Assembly (NCBI GenBank): GCA_018398815.1
Contig: CM031601.1
Span: 36,246,009-36,310,008, forward strand
Origin: Conus ventricosus
Taxonomy: Eukaryota > Mollusca > Gastropoda > Neogastropoda > Conidae
Direction: 5' to 3'
Length of the DNA: 64,000 nucleotides
The position numbers were made by a program, and so were the translations under genes. Every line of letters starts with the position of its first letter. The first letter of the stretch is position 1. Below the pieces are notes generated by a model. The model saw nothing but the letters and a program-made list of their open reading frames with translations. It did no database searches and was not told the origin of the DNA. Of this stretch, positions 54,226-64,000 are shown in pieces.

Positions 54226-54985
54226 CAGCGGAAATCTAAAAAAATCAAATAAATTTTACGAACCGCCCAGAAACGGACAAAAAAGTCACAAGACAAAACA
54301 AAAAACGCGTTTCACCTCTTGGGTCTTCGTCGGGTATACATAAACAATAAAACAAAAAAAATTCACTTAGCTTTTGTCGTTTCAGACGCTTAAGTTCTAA
54401 ACCTGTCAATTTACCATCCGATAGCTTTGCCCTGACTCAAACTGAGGGGGAAAAAAATGGCCTTTTTCCCTTGCGCGAACCCTAAGCGATCAAGCGATCA
54501 AACAAAGTAAATTTTCTTTTTATTCGTTTTTAACCTGACAAGACCAAGAGGTCAAACGCGTTGTTTTTTGTCTTGTGACTCTTTTGTCCACTTTCTCGGG
54601 GCAGTTGCAACATTTATTTAAAATTTTTCGGATTTTTTTTTTTAAAAGTTTTTTTAAAGAATTGTGTGAATGAATGACTGTAGTTGATTTTAACGTGGGC
54701 AGCCTTAGTGGCCCTTTTGGTGGGCGGGCAATAACAACAAACTTATCTTATCTTATCTCCGGGTTTTTAAAAAAAATCCAGCCCGTTCTCATTAAACCCT
54801 TTTTCCTTGCCAAAAACCCAAAGCGATCTGAAGCGATCAAAAAAAGTAAATTTTTTTCTTTTTTATTTTTTTATTATCACCCGGGGAAGATTTAAAGAGG
54901 CGAAACGCTTGTGTTTTTGTCTTGTGCTCGTTTGCCCCAACGTTCCGGGGCGGTCGCTAACATTTTTTAAGACCCAAATAAAAAA
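54225..54985. repeat. Three copies of a roughly 100-bp repeat with a hammerhead-like core
   Basis: Copy 1 (54245-54340) is inverted relative to copies 2 (54530-54640) and 3 (54885-54985). Each contains GACGAAGACC-CAAGAGGT-GAAACGCG (degenerate in 2 and 3), then TTTTGTCTTGTGAC and a GGGCGGT block. The preceding AAGCGATCAA...AAAGTAAA region is also shared by copies 2 and 3, making direct repeats of about 210 bp. A C-GA-GA/GAAAC arrangement around a short stem resembles hammerhead ribozymes of Penelope-like elements, but the canonical CUGAUGA is not exact. Confidence 0.5.
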
Positions 54986-55079
54986 GGTTTTAAAAATTTC
55001 CCCAAAAAAAAGGGCTGAACATTGTGCTACACATTAAAAACCATGTATAAAACTACGGATTTTTTCCACCTTTTTGGGC

Positions 55080-55880
55080 ACAAAGCCCTCATCAACCCAT
55101 TCCTAAAAACCCGGGAAAAAATCTTTTGAACCTGCAGATACCCTCCATACTTTTACCAGTGTATCTGCAAAATGAGGGGAAAAAATGGGCAGTGCTAGAC
55201 TCATGTGGGAAAAATCGAAACCAACGGGCCCCTGGGGAAAGAACAGTTTGGTTTCCGCAAAAATTGAACTACAGTTACCATTTTATCTTCTAAACTATCT
55301 TTGGAAAGCCTTTTTAAAAAACAAAACGCAGAGCTATTTTCTTTGACCTGGAAAAGGCCCCACATACCCCCGGAAAGCTGGGAAAACTTCAGATCTCCCG
55401 ATCTCGGTTTTCGGGGGCATCTTCCCTTTTTTTTCAAAATTTTTTGGGAGAAAAACGTTTCAGGGTTTAGGTTTGGGAGCACTCTCTCAGGTGTTCACAG
55501 CAGGGGTTGGGTGTTTTACAATGGGGCATTCGTCCTTGGCCCCTTTTGATCAAGATCAACACAATTTTCAATCATTCAACAGGGGTTTCCCACTGCTCTT
55601 ATTTGTGGATGATTTTTCTGTCTATGCAACTAACTGGAAGTCGTACCCGGTGTCCAGCACATGCTCCACTTTGGTGGATAAAATTCATCATTTTCGGAAG
55701 AAACGGCTTCATTTTTTTTTTTGCTACAAGACCAGTGCATTTACCCACATTTTTCGCAGTTTTTTGCAGATCCGAAATCCAAATACGAAATCCCCATTCC
55801 CTGTCAAGAGGCCAAATTCCAGGAGTTATTTTTTTACCAAAAATTTTAACTTTCCATAGTTCTTGATTGTGATTTTTTAA
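55080..55880 (+). pseudogene. LINE reverse transcriptase fragment (I/Jockey-like)
   Basis: Readable RT blocks in shifting frames: KEQFGFRKN (55240), SLESLFKKQNAELFSLTWKR (55300-55370) corresponding to the F-DLEKAYD motif region, DLGFRGHLPFF (55402-55440), FGSTLSGVH (55465), the QG...GPF region (55510-55555) corresponding to GVPQGSIL, and the catalytic LFVDDFSVYATNW (55600-55640). A C-terminal KFLG-like block is near 55855. Many homopolymer frameshifts. Probably the same family as the endonuclease at 52045 and RNase H at 57250. Confidence 0.7.
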
Positions 55881-56269
55881 AGTTTTTTTGGGCGAAGGCT
55901 GTTTTTTACTAGGCCAACTTTATTTCTGTCATTTTAAAAATGGGATTATGATGAAGAGGCTGATTTGTAGGGTTTTCGGGAAAACTTAGTAAAAGGCAGT
56001 TAATGAAGCTGAAATGACATAGAAATTTTGATTTGGGGTACATTATAGATATATTAAAAACAATTATAAAAATTCTGAAGAAGTTTTTCTTTTTCCCCGA
56101 ATAATGGCTCCCAAATGACTTCTTTTAAAAATACAATAGCATCATATAGATCGTGGGAATTTTTTTAAAAATTTCTTTCATTTCATTTTTTCCTTTCCCC
56201 TCTTTTAAATTTTTTTTAAATTGGGTAACCTCTTCAAATTACAGAGTTAATTTTCCCTTTCCGTAGGTT
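55881..56269. other. AT-rich stretch without recognisable features
   Basis: Possible continuation of the RT ORF up to about 55950, then T/A-rich sequence with no assignable frame. Confidence 0.4.
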
Positions 56270-57420
56270 TTTTGGCGTAAGTAAGCGCAGGTAAGTGCAT
56301 ACTGAAGAGGGTTAAAAACAACTCCACAAGTCATTCATTCACACAAATCTCTAAAATACATTTTTCCTAAAAATCCATCCGAAATTTTGTTAAAAATCTT
56401 TCCACGTAAAATCTCAGATCCGATGAAAAACGTTAATCTCTTTCAAGAACTCTAAGATCGCGTCAGGCGGAACATCTCTGAAAAAGGTTTTCATGGAATC
56501 TGCTGTAAAATGTTGTGTCTCACATCATGCAAGTCCCAACACTCCAAAAGAATATGTTTCATTGTGAGTGGCACATGACATGGAATGCATCCATGGAGCT
56601 TCTTCACTCTTTAAAAGGTATGAATGAGTAAAATACAAATGGCCGTGTGCAGCCGGCATAGAACCATTTCTTCTTTGTGACCACCAGAGGGGGATGAGAG
56701 GAACTCCTTCAGGTTTGGACGGATCTGAAAGAGTTTGTTATTCGTCTGTGTATTCCTATCCTCCTGCCAGAGGTCTTTGACATAATTATTAACTTTTGGT
56801 TTCAGATCTGAGCCCGGGGATATATATATGCTAGACAATTTCCCTTTGTGGCATTCTTGGCCAGGCGATCCGCCATTTCATTCCCTCTGATGCCAACTTG
56901 ACTGGGAACCCAAGCCAGAACGATGTTGTGAACCTCCACTTTCAACCTGGTATAAAGATTAAAAAAGTGAGAAGTTCGGATGATGGAGGTTGCGGCCAGC
57001 TATGGCTGGCAAAGCTGACAATGAATCCAACAAAACTAGAAAGTCCTTCGTAGTAGATTGTGAGATTATCTGTAGTGCCAGAACCAGAGCTGTAAGTCAG
57101 CAGAGTAAACAGAAGTATCTGAAGGAATATGTTCTAACAATATTTGAGAAGGAGCACCAGGGCAATAGGCTGCACAGGCCGCTTCATCTTAGATTTGGAA
57201 CCGTCGGTGAAATTTTCTGACAGGATGGAATTTCAAAGAAAGATCGGCAAACAATGCCTTGTAAAACCAGAGGGCTGTTATATTCTTTGCGAAAAGCTGC
57301 AAGGTCAAAATGAATCTCTGGTGTGTCAACCAGGCCCGAGAGATACAGGCACCTGCTGTGTTGGTCAGGAAATTTGAGCAACACTCTCAGAAACATATCC
57401 ATTAAGTGGATGGAACTCGA
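56270..57420 (-). mobile_element. I-clade LINE fragment with RNase H domain, minus strand
   Basis: On the minus strand: SGLVDTPEIHFDLAAFRKEY (57300-57350), the RNase H start with TDGSKSKMKRP (57200), SVYSA (Glu-bearing region near 57100), VPSQVGIRGNEMAD (56870-56920), SDLKPKVNNYVKDLWQEDRN (56760-56815), NLKEFLSSPSGGHKEE, and the CysHis end with HNETYSFGVL (56535-56565). It then runs through FLKEIN into a 3' region near 56290. RNase H marks the I group. Frameshifts split it. Confidence 0.75.
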
Positions 57421-57571
57421 CTGCATGGTCCCAGTCTTCCCAACTGAGTCCACAGCAAACTCAACTCTGGGTAGGAGCCAGTGGGGCAGAAAAACCCACA
57501 TGACTCTGATGGATTCGAACCCACGTCCTCCCAGCCGAGAGTCCACAACGCTAACCACTTCGCCACAGCGG
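57420..57571 (-). mobile_element. tRNA-derived SINE
   Basis: On the minus strand an A-box-like TGGCGAAGTGG (57555-57565) and a B-box GGTTCGAATCC (57511-57521) are spaced as in a tRNA gene, within a head starting GCTGTGGCGAAGTGGTTAGC. The body contains GGGTTTTTCTGCCCCACTGG. It lacks a foldable acceptor stem, so it is a SINE head and not a tRNA gene. It is inserted right after the readable piggyBac frame (SLVNLCLVTS). The tail boundary with the neighbouring LINE fragment is approximate. Confidence 0.6.
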
Positions 57572-57584
57572 CTGGTGACAAGAC

Positions 57585-58380
57585 ACAAGTTGACCAGAGA
57601 ATGGAAAATGTACCTCCACCATTTCTTGTTATGATGACCGATAGGGTAGTAGTGCGTACTGGTCCAACCTGTCAACGCCACCCATGTATTTGTTGTAGTT
57701 AGTGACGACTGCCAGCATCACTTTGTCCTTTACTGTCATCATACCTGGTGACTGTTGTGCTGAGCAGGCAGATCTGACAGTTGTCTTTGTAGACAGTGGC
57801 CATCAGCAAGCTCTTCTGCATCTGCAGTAATTCTCCTTTCTTGTTCAGCTTGGCAGTCTTGACCTCATCTGGTAAGCCCGTGTGGTTGACATTGACAGTG
57901 GCACAGGCATATGTCCCATTTCGGGACTGTGTATACATCAGTGGGACACTGTTGAAAAACATCAAAGTACAGGTGTCTGTTTTTGATGGTGGAAAAGTGA
58001 TGCTAGCATGTCAACTACTTGGTACCTAAGACTGATGTGGTGTCCCTGTGAGTTTCATGGCTAGTGTAAATATTATAAGCAACACAATACCCTGTGTGTG
58101 CATCACACTTCTACCACACCTTGATGTCCCATTTGGTTGGCTTGGCTGACATGAATTGCCTAAAAGATAACCAACCCTTGTACCTGATCATTATCTCATC
58201 AATCCTTAGATCACAACCTGGATGTTAGTTGGTCCTGAGCAAGGGAGAATCATGTTAATGAAATCTGTCACCTTGTACTAAGGATCATAGTCAGGGTGAT
58301 CATGTGCAGGTGTGTTAGATGTGTCACATTGATGAAAATATGGTTGATTTTGAAGTAGCATGTTTTGAGCATAACACTGC
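57585..58380 (-). pseudogene. piggyBac transposase catalytic-domain fragment
   Basis: On the minus strand: FINMILP (58250), the first catalytic Asp in CDLRIDEMIMRYKGWLSFRQ (58155-58215), FMSAKPTKWDIKVWWKCDAH with the second Asp (58100-58155), then YFDVFQQCP with the third-region Asp (near 57965), GTYACATVNVNHTGLPDEV (57870-57925), KKGELLQMQKSLLMATVYKD, an NYNKYMGGVDRLDQ-type block (57655-57700), YYPIGHHNKKWWRYIFHSLV (57590-57650). It is a classical DDE_Tnp_1_7 layout with frameshifts near 57965 and 57690. It is cut at 57571 by the SINE. No TTAA ends were located. Different in orientation and locus from the large piggyBac element. Confidence 0.78.
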
Positions 58381-60535
58381 TGATTCAGAGATGTTGACAG
58401 TTTTTCTTAACAATGTAAAAGTCATTACACACCATGGGTAAGTCAGTCACTAGTCAAGGGCGGGATAAGAGTCCGATAACAGTATCAGAATGTGAGAAAG
58501 ATGGTCTGTTACAGAATTTGGGGCGTTATGTCGAGGAATTTACAGAACGTTTGTTAAGAGAGGTTCCACTGTATGAAACAGTGACCATCTTCTATCAAAC
58601 ACTGACAACTTATACAATATGATATCCCAAAGCTTGAATGTAGGTCTTGACAATCCATACATAATATGCAATACACATATAATATTGCAAAACTGAAGTT
58701 CTCTGTAGGCCAAGGATCCAGCTCTTGCCAGACACTGAGAAAGATGTAGACCAGCTGTTACCAGACACTGAGAAAAACGTAGACCAACTATTATCAGACC
58801 CCTGAGGAAGATTTCGACCAAGGCCATTAGGTTTGACCGTTGGCTCATGTTGTTGCAGGAACTACCCAAGCCCCAGAAGGAGCAGCCTCCTTTGCCCTGT
58901 TCCGATGGAGTGTACCAAGCCAAGGAAGGCAAGATGCAGAACGTGCAGACCTCCACCCGCGTTACAAACCCTCCCGAGGCAAGACTCACAAGTTGTGGTA
59001 GATACCAATGCCGTCGGGTTGGTTTGGCCTGAGCTTCACCCAAACGATGTTGTTGAGGGATGTGGGACTTGCCTCTACGAGAATCTGAGCTAAATGACTT
59101 CTTGAATGCAGAAAGACGGATTTTGACTGCGCTGTAAACAAAGCTGTAATGGGGAGACTGTAGATAAAATGAAGAAATAAACTTTTACAAAATGAAATCT
59201 AAGTTTGTTGTAGAATACTACACATGGTCATTTTCATTTCTCGACTTTGAAGATCGACAGATGACACTGGACTTGAGAAATAAAATTTTCACCAGAGAGG
59301 TTCCAGAACAAATGAAAAGGTAAAGAGTCAATTAAAAAAAAAATGCTCTGTAAGAGGTGTGAACATAGACTTTTTTTCTGTTATTTTGACTTTTAGTTCA
59401 GTTTTGTACAAATGGTTTTCCAAATTTTTAAATTCAAGTGTTTTTCCCCTGTATTGTCCTAAATACTAAACCCACTGTGTTGAAGGTCTGTGATAAACAA
59501 AAAAGATATGTGCAGCTACAAATAGATGTTAGTCAAAACAAATACCACAAACAAAAGGAAAAAAACAAGAGAGAGAGTATTGTATATCCTGGAAGCAGTG
59601 TTTAGTCACATGGCGCCCTAAGATTCCAAAATGGTAGATTTCATTGACTTTTTGTTTTCAAGGGATCCTTTTTTTGTTACGTTTGTTTTCTATTAGTTAA
59701 TTGTAACCAGTTTTATATTTCTGATCTTAAGATTATTAGGGAAAAAGATTTTTTTACATGTTTACATACAGAGGCAAAAATTTATTTACTAAAAGTCAGC
59801 TGTTTTGTTTTTTCACAAGAAAAGGGGAGAGAAAAGAATTGAAGTTATCACTGTGTTTTCAAGTACATTTTTAAATTTTGTGATGTGTATTTTGTTAAGT
59901 TGTAGAGTTTGCTTTATTCAGCAGCATCTTATGGTTGCATTTTTATTTCGTTTCCTCTGTTTACTTATGTTGTTTTTGTGTTTTTGTTTTTTCCTGTTTA
60001 GTAGCAGAGTACCATGTTCTAAGTGAGTGAAATATGTAGATATATCAGGTGTACAGTGCATTTAACAATGATGAGTTTCAGATATGAAATGCATATTCTT
60101 GCCAGTTGTTAATAAAATCATCCTTTTCATGGAGAGAAAAAATGGAAAAGATTGAAATTGTGATTTCAGGTTTAGTTTGTTCCTTTTATTATAACAGCCC
60201 AATGCACCACAGATGGTGGGGAACAAGGAAAACTTGAAGTGAGGCAGGACAAGTGAATACTTAATAATAAAGGACAGTCCTTTTTTATGCTTATCTTGTG
60301 TTCCCCGATTTGCTTGTATTTGGACTTTGCCCTGTCAGTGTTGAAATAGCAATAACACCAAGAGTCGCATTTATGCATCAGCACATGGGAGGCTACTGAG
60401 GATAACTAATCCGTATGATGGGAGGAAGGAAAATCTCATGAAAAATCTAAGAATTTTGTTGTTGTTGTTTTTTGTTTGTAAGTTTGCATGTGGTGAGACA
60501 AAGAGGCTTGTTACAGACATGAGGGTCATTTTTCT
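58381..60535. other. Unassigned sequence
   Basis: Short frames on both strands, none with a convincing motif. A Cys-containing plus-strand frame at 58847-59093 (KEQPPLPCSDG, RCRTCRP) is faintly like a piggyBac Cys-rich C-terminus but lies on the opposite strand to the transposase. The remainder is AT-rich. Confidence 0.5.
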
Positions 60536-61170
60536 TTATACTGCCACTGACAAGGACAGTATTGTTCCACAGAGGATGGAATGACAAACATTCATGTTTA
60601 TTCTGTAAATGGGGAACAAATTACATATGATGTGATGAGTTCAACTTCAAACATTTTTCTTTATTCTACTACAAGTGGAGAGAGAATCATCTCACATGTA
60701 ATGTAGTGACAAATATTTATCTTTATTCTATTACAAATGAGGAAAGGACCATTTGGCAAGAGATGAGATGACAAATATTTCTTTTATTCTACAGTTGGGG
60801 AAAAAAAATGTTTCACAAAATTAGTTGTGAAGTGACAAACATTTTACTTAACTGGAACAGATGAAGTCAGAATTGTTTTACAAATGATGAAATGACAAAA
60901 AAAAATTGTGTGATTTTACATGGGGGTGAGTTGAATAGGGTGAACTTAGCATCTTATAACAATGAGAGAGAGTTGTTTTTTTTTTTTACTAATGATGAAG
61001 TGACAAACATTTTCCTTCATCATGTGATATATGGGGAAAGTGTCCTTTCACAAATAATGTAATGAAGTGGTAAATATTTTCCATATTCTATTGGAAATAG
61101 AGAATTGTTTCGGAAATTATGAAGTAGCAAGCAATTTTCACAATTTTACAGTGAAAGAGGGAGAAATCAG
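60536..61170. repeat. Degenerate minisatellite, unit about 60-65 bp
   Basis: A unit with the core ATGAAGTGACAAACATTTT-CTTTATTCTA and TACAAATG-GGGAA-GA..TTT recurs roughly ten times with heavy divergence (for example near 60585, 60650, 60705, 60765, 60830, 60890, 60995, 61065, 61120). No coding capacity. Confidence 0.7.
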
Positions 61171-61740
61171 TCACAATGAATATGTTGCATTTCCCTTAAT
61201 TTCATACAAATGAAAGAGAATGTTTCACGAGTGAGGTTCTTTAGTTTGGCAATAGTTTGAAAGTAAAGTGTTTGAGACATGAGAAATTTTCCTATGTTCT
61301 ACAAATGTGTTAAAAAATTGACGCAGTTGACAATGTTAAAGACTTTGAAAGAGAATGACTAAAATCAGCTGGGGATAGGAACTTCACTACTGAAGTGGCA
61401 AAAGAGTTGACAAGGAAACAGGTTTGATCTTGTTGATTTTAAGACATTGATCTGCATACCAATGTAAATGAAAATAAGAACATAATAGACTTCAAATACA
61501 AATAAAAACAAACCCATAAGTTATCTCTTTTACATTCATTTCGTTTTATTTAACAATGAAAATGGAAATAATGTACTTCAGTTTTTGTGTAAGATGGATT
61601 TGTTTGTTTCTTTGTTCTTTTTGGGGGAGGAGGGGGGATGGACACAGGCACTGTTTGTGAACTGGTGTAGTCACAGGCACATGAAAGTAGACTCCTCCAG
61701 CCCTGTCCTCTTAACTCCACCTGACTTTCTAATCCCATTC
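61171..61740. other. Unassigned AT-rich sequence
   Basis: No recognisable gene or repeat. Confidence 0.5.
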
Positions 61741-61766
61741 TCTCTCTCACACACACTCTCTCTGTC

Positions 61767-61819
<53 letters not shown>

Positions 61820-61858
61820 ACTCTCTCTCTCTCCTCTCTCTCTTCTCTCTCTCTCTCA
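61741..61858. repeat. (CT)n/(CTGT)n microsatellite
   Basis: CT dinucleotides with a short CTGT block near 61768-61790. Confidence 0.95.
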
Positions 61859-62188
61859 TAGCAACAAAATCAATTAGAAAAAGTTCCTCTCACAGCACCT
61901 TTTCTTTTCAGATGTCTTAAAAATTATGATCTGAAGAATTAAAACAAAAAGGTAGTTTGATTCCTGTACTTCGATCTAATTTGAGATTGAAGGGCTGTAA
62001 TTCTCTTGTAAATTCTGTCTCAGACAGCAATTAGGAATTAAGGTAGATTACAGAATAAGGAAGTCTATTCTGATATTCAAGAATTTATGAAGGTCACTAA
62101 TTAATAAGAAACAAATGCTTGCTAGCACTGTATGTTTCACCCACAGATACTTTCCACTATGGTCCTTCCCTGACCCCTGCAATTCATC

Positions 62189-62222
<34 letters not shown>

Positions 62223-62767
62223 ACTGTCCTCCATATTTCCATACTTGTATACATTTTTAGTCATGTTTTCCTCCATATTTACAGATTTACTTTCTTTTGT
62301 CCCCCATACTTCTATCATGTTTCCTTCCATACCACACATACTTTACTTTTTTTCGGGTTTTCCTTTTCTTTTTTTTTAACTCTACTTATTTGGTTGTTGT
62401 TTTTTAACTCAATTTTGTTAAACTTTCTACAGTGTTCTCTCCAACACTGTACAAATCTTCCATTGTTTTCCCACTTGCTTGCACAGACTTCAGCTGTGTG
62501 TTCCTGTGAATTCACACAAACCTTCCGCTCTTACCTCTCATCTCCCCCATCCCTTCCTCCTCTACTTTTACAGACCTCCATCTGTGTTTCTCTCCACTCA
62601 CAGTCCATCAGTTTTCTTGAACATGTACAAACTTTTTTTTTTCTGTGTTTTGTTCTATACTCCACTGATCTCCCCCACATTGACACAGATTTTCCACTTG
62701 CCACTACCTTCTCAGATTTACATTGACTTTCTTCTGTATTCCCCCACTCCCTACCTCTCCTCATTCC

Positions 62768-62770
<3 letters not shown>
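61859..62770. other. Pyrimidine-rich unassigned sequence with a poly-C tract
   Basis: Includes a poly-C run at 62190-62222 and T/C-rich sequence after it. The long Ser/Pro/Phe frame at 62115-62726 follows the base composition and is not supported as a gene. Confidence 0.6.

Positions 62771-62838
<68 letters not shown>
62771..62838. repeat. (AC)n microsatellite
   Basis: AC dinucleotides over about 68 bases with one AAC interruption at 62800. Confidence 0.95.
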
Positions 62839-62840
<2 letters not shown>

Positions 62841-63928
62841 CATGTTTAAGTGTCATTACATATTAGTATTTCTTTGAATAGAAAGACTCATGATTATTCG
62901 CAGGGCTTGCAAATGCCTCCAACTTATTGAAAAGAGTAATAATGTGATTAGATTGTAACTTGTAAGACAGTAATGCTGTTTTCAAGATTTTCTGACTGAC
63001 TGGGTTTTTGTTCCCAGTATTTCCTCAGTACTCTACTCATGCCTAGCAATTTCATTTCTGAAAACTGCTTCTGGTGTTGAAGTGCTATGTGACTGCTATC
63101 ACCACAATGAGTAGAGAAAACATTCTCCCACTGCATTAGTTACTGTGCTTCCAAAAGTTGATGGCAGCTTTATGTTTATCATCTACCAAAGATACTCGCC
63201 GCTTAACATGATCACAGAAGTCTGAAAAGCTTTTTATAAGCTGGTGCTTTGCTTTTGAGTACTTCTTGTCTGGTGCTTATTAATGTTTGAAAGATTATTG
63301 TATTGTTTTTGTACTGCATTGAAGTTGTTTTGCCCCTTATGATAGGTGTTTTATTTTTTAGATCTTGTTTGCAGTCAAGAAAAGAATTTTATTAGAATAA
63401 ATTTGTAGTGATAGGATTTAATATACAGGTACAGCAACCTGGAATATTTTTCTTTGATGGTGTTCACAATATGGAGGTGTAATTGGAACTTGAAAAGTTG
63501 ATTGATTCTGACTGATAGGCTAGTGTTTGAGAACATATTCATGATTCAGAAATTATAGAGTTTTGGGTACTGCATACTGTTAAGTAATATGTTTCTTACC
63601 AGGTATGGTTTATTTGTCTCAAAGATTGGTCTGGGCATGTATTGCTGTTAATTTAAATGAAAACAGCTTGTCATATTTTGCTGACTGTTGCATGTGAATG
63701 CTGGTTTATTGAAATATCTGTAAATTGCCCTGTTCTCCCCCCTCCTCCCCATTTATTGTATGTGTGTGTGTAGTTTAGTAGTTGCATCATTGTTGAACAG
63801 ATTTTGGATAACAGCATTTATCTGTGTGTCTGTCTCATTCAAAGCAGTAATTTTTGGTGCTTATATTCACTTATTTTATTTTTACAACTTGCCTTTTAAA
63901 TGTGTGAATGTTTTGGCTGTCCTGTATG
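62839..63928. other. Unassigned sequence
   Basis: AT-rich, no frame above 70 codons, no repeat recognised. Confidence 0.5.
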
Positions 63929-64000
63929 TAGCCCTACTGTCACTAGCTGCCCTGCATTGAGCCCTACTGTCATTAGGTGCCATACATGAGCCCTACTGTC
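63929..64000. repeat. Tandem repeat at the window edge, unit about 30 bp
   Basis: GCCCTACTGTCA-TAG-TGCC-T-CAT(T)GA occurs at 63931, 63961 and 63990, with divergence of a few bases per unit. It continues beyond the window. Confidence 0.75.

Noticed and set aside
57511..57571. Possible tRNA gene
   Set aside because: The A and B boxes are present but no matching acceptor stem was found, and downstream sequence is SINE-like.
58540..59043. 167-codon minus-strand frame
   Set aside because: Contains internal tandem similarity (SQCLVTAGLHLSQCLARAG) due to a short DNA repeat near 58730-58800; no family match.
62115..62726. 203-codon Pro/Ser/Phe-rich frame
   Set aside because: It depends on poly-C and T/C-rich composition and has no domain features.

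Overview
The window is eukaryotic repeat-rich DNA, almost certainly from an invertebrate animal. A mollusc-like genome is my guess: long CA/GA/ACGC microsatellites, a CR1 LINE whose ORF1 carries a PHD finger, I-clade LINEs with RNase H, piggyBac-type elements with introns, a P-type THAP element and Polintons. No host gene could be recognised. The sequence is noisy: homopolymer indels break nearly every reading frame, at different places in each copy, so a 'pseudogene' call here may partly be consensus error.

Layout. 1-72 resembles the outer end of a Polinton terminal repeat. 1210-12050 is Polinton copy A, truncated at a 100-N gap. It is interrupted at 6098-7673 by a P-type element with 36-bp TIRs, an exact 8-bp target duplication and a THAP-only gene. 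12151-24235 is an inverted copy of about 25236-37480, so the two arms form a giant palindrome (about 12 kb per arm) around a 1000-N gap. Reading the right arm outward: microsatellites, a 626-bp element with about 90-bp TIRs, a LINE RNase H fragment, then a piggyBac-type element running from TTAA at 27446 to TTAA at 49334. Inside that piggyBac sit a CR1-like LINE (28262-32449) and a near-complete Polinton, copy B (32938-48674).

Polinton copy B reads, left to right: fold-back terminal repeat, CCAAT/CRE-bearing leader, an unknown left-end protein, two small proteins, protein-primed DNA polymerase B, an accessory protein on the minus strand, two small membrane proteins, a helical membrane protein, retroviral-type integrase, two minus-strand accessory proteins, packaging ATPase, major capsid protein, a divergent acidic coiled-coil membrane protein, a Gly-rich membrane protein, two unassigned large ORFs, and the right terminal repeat. 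PolB plus integrase would serve replication and integration; MCP plus ATPase would serve virion assembly. No adenain-type protease was recognised.

49335-64000 is cleaner DNA with broken I-clade LINE pieces (endonuclease, RT, RNase H, 3' end), a piggyBac-derived fragment with a TTAA 3' end, a piggyBac transposase fragment, a tRNA-derived SINE, a hammerhead-like repeated motif, a degenerate minisatellite of about 62 bp and more microsatellites.
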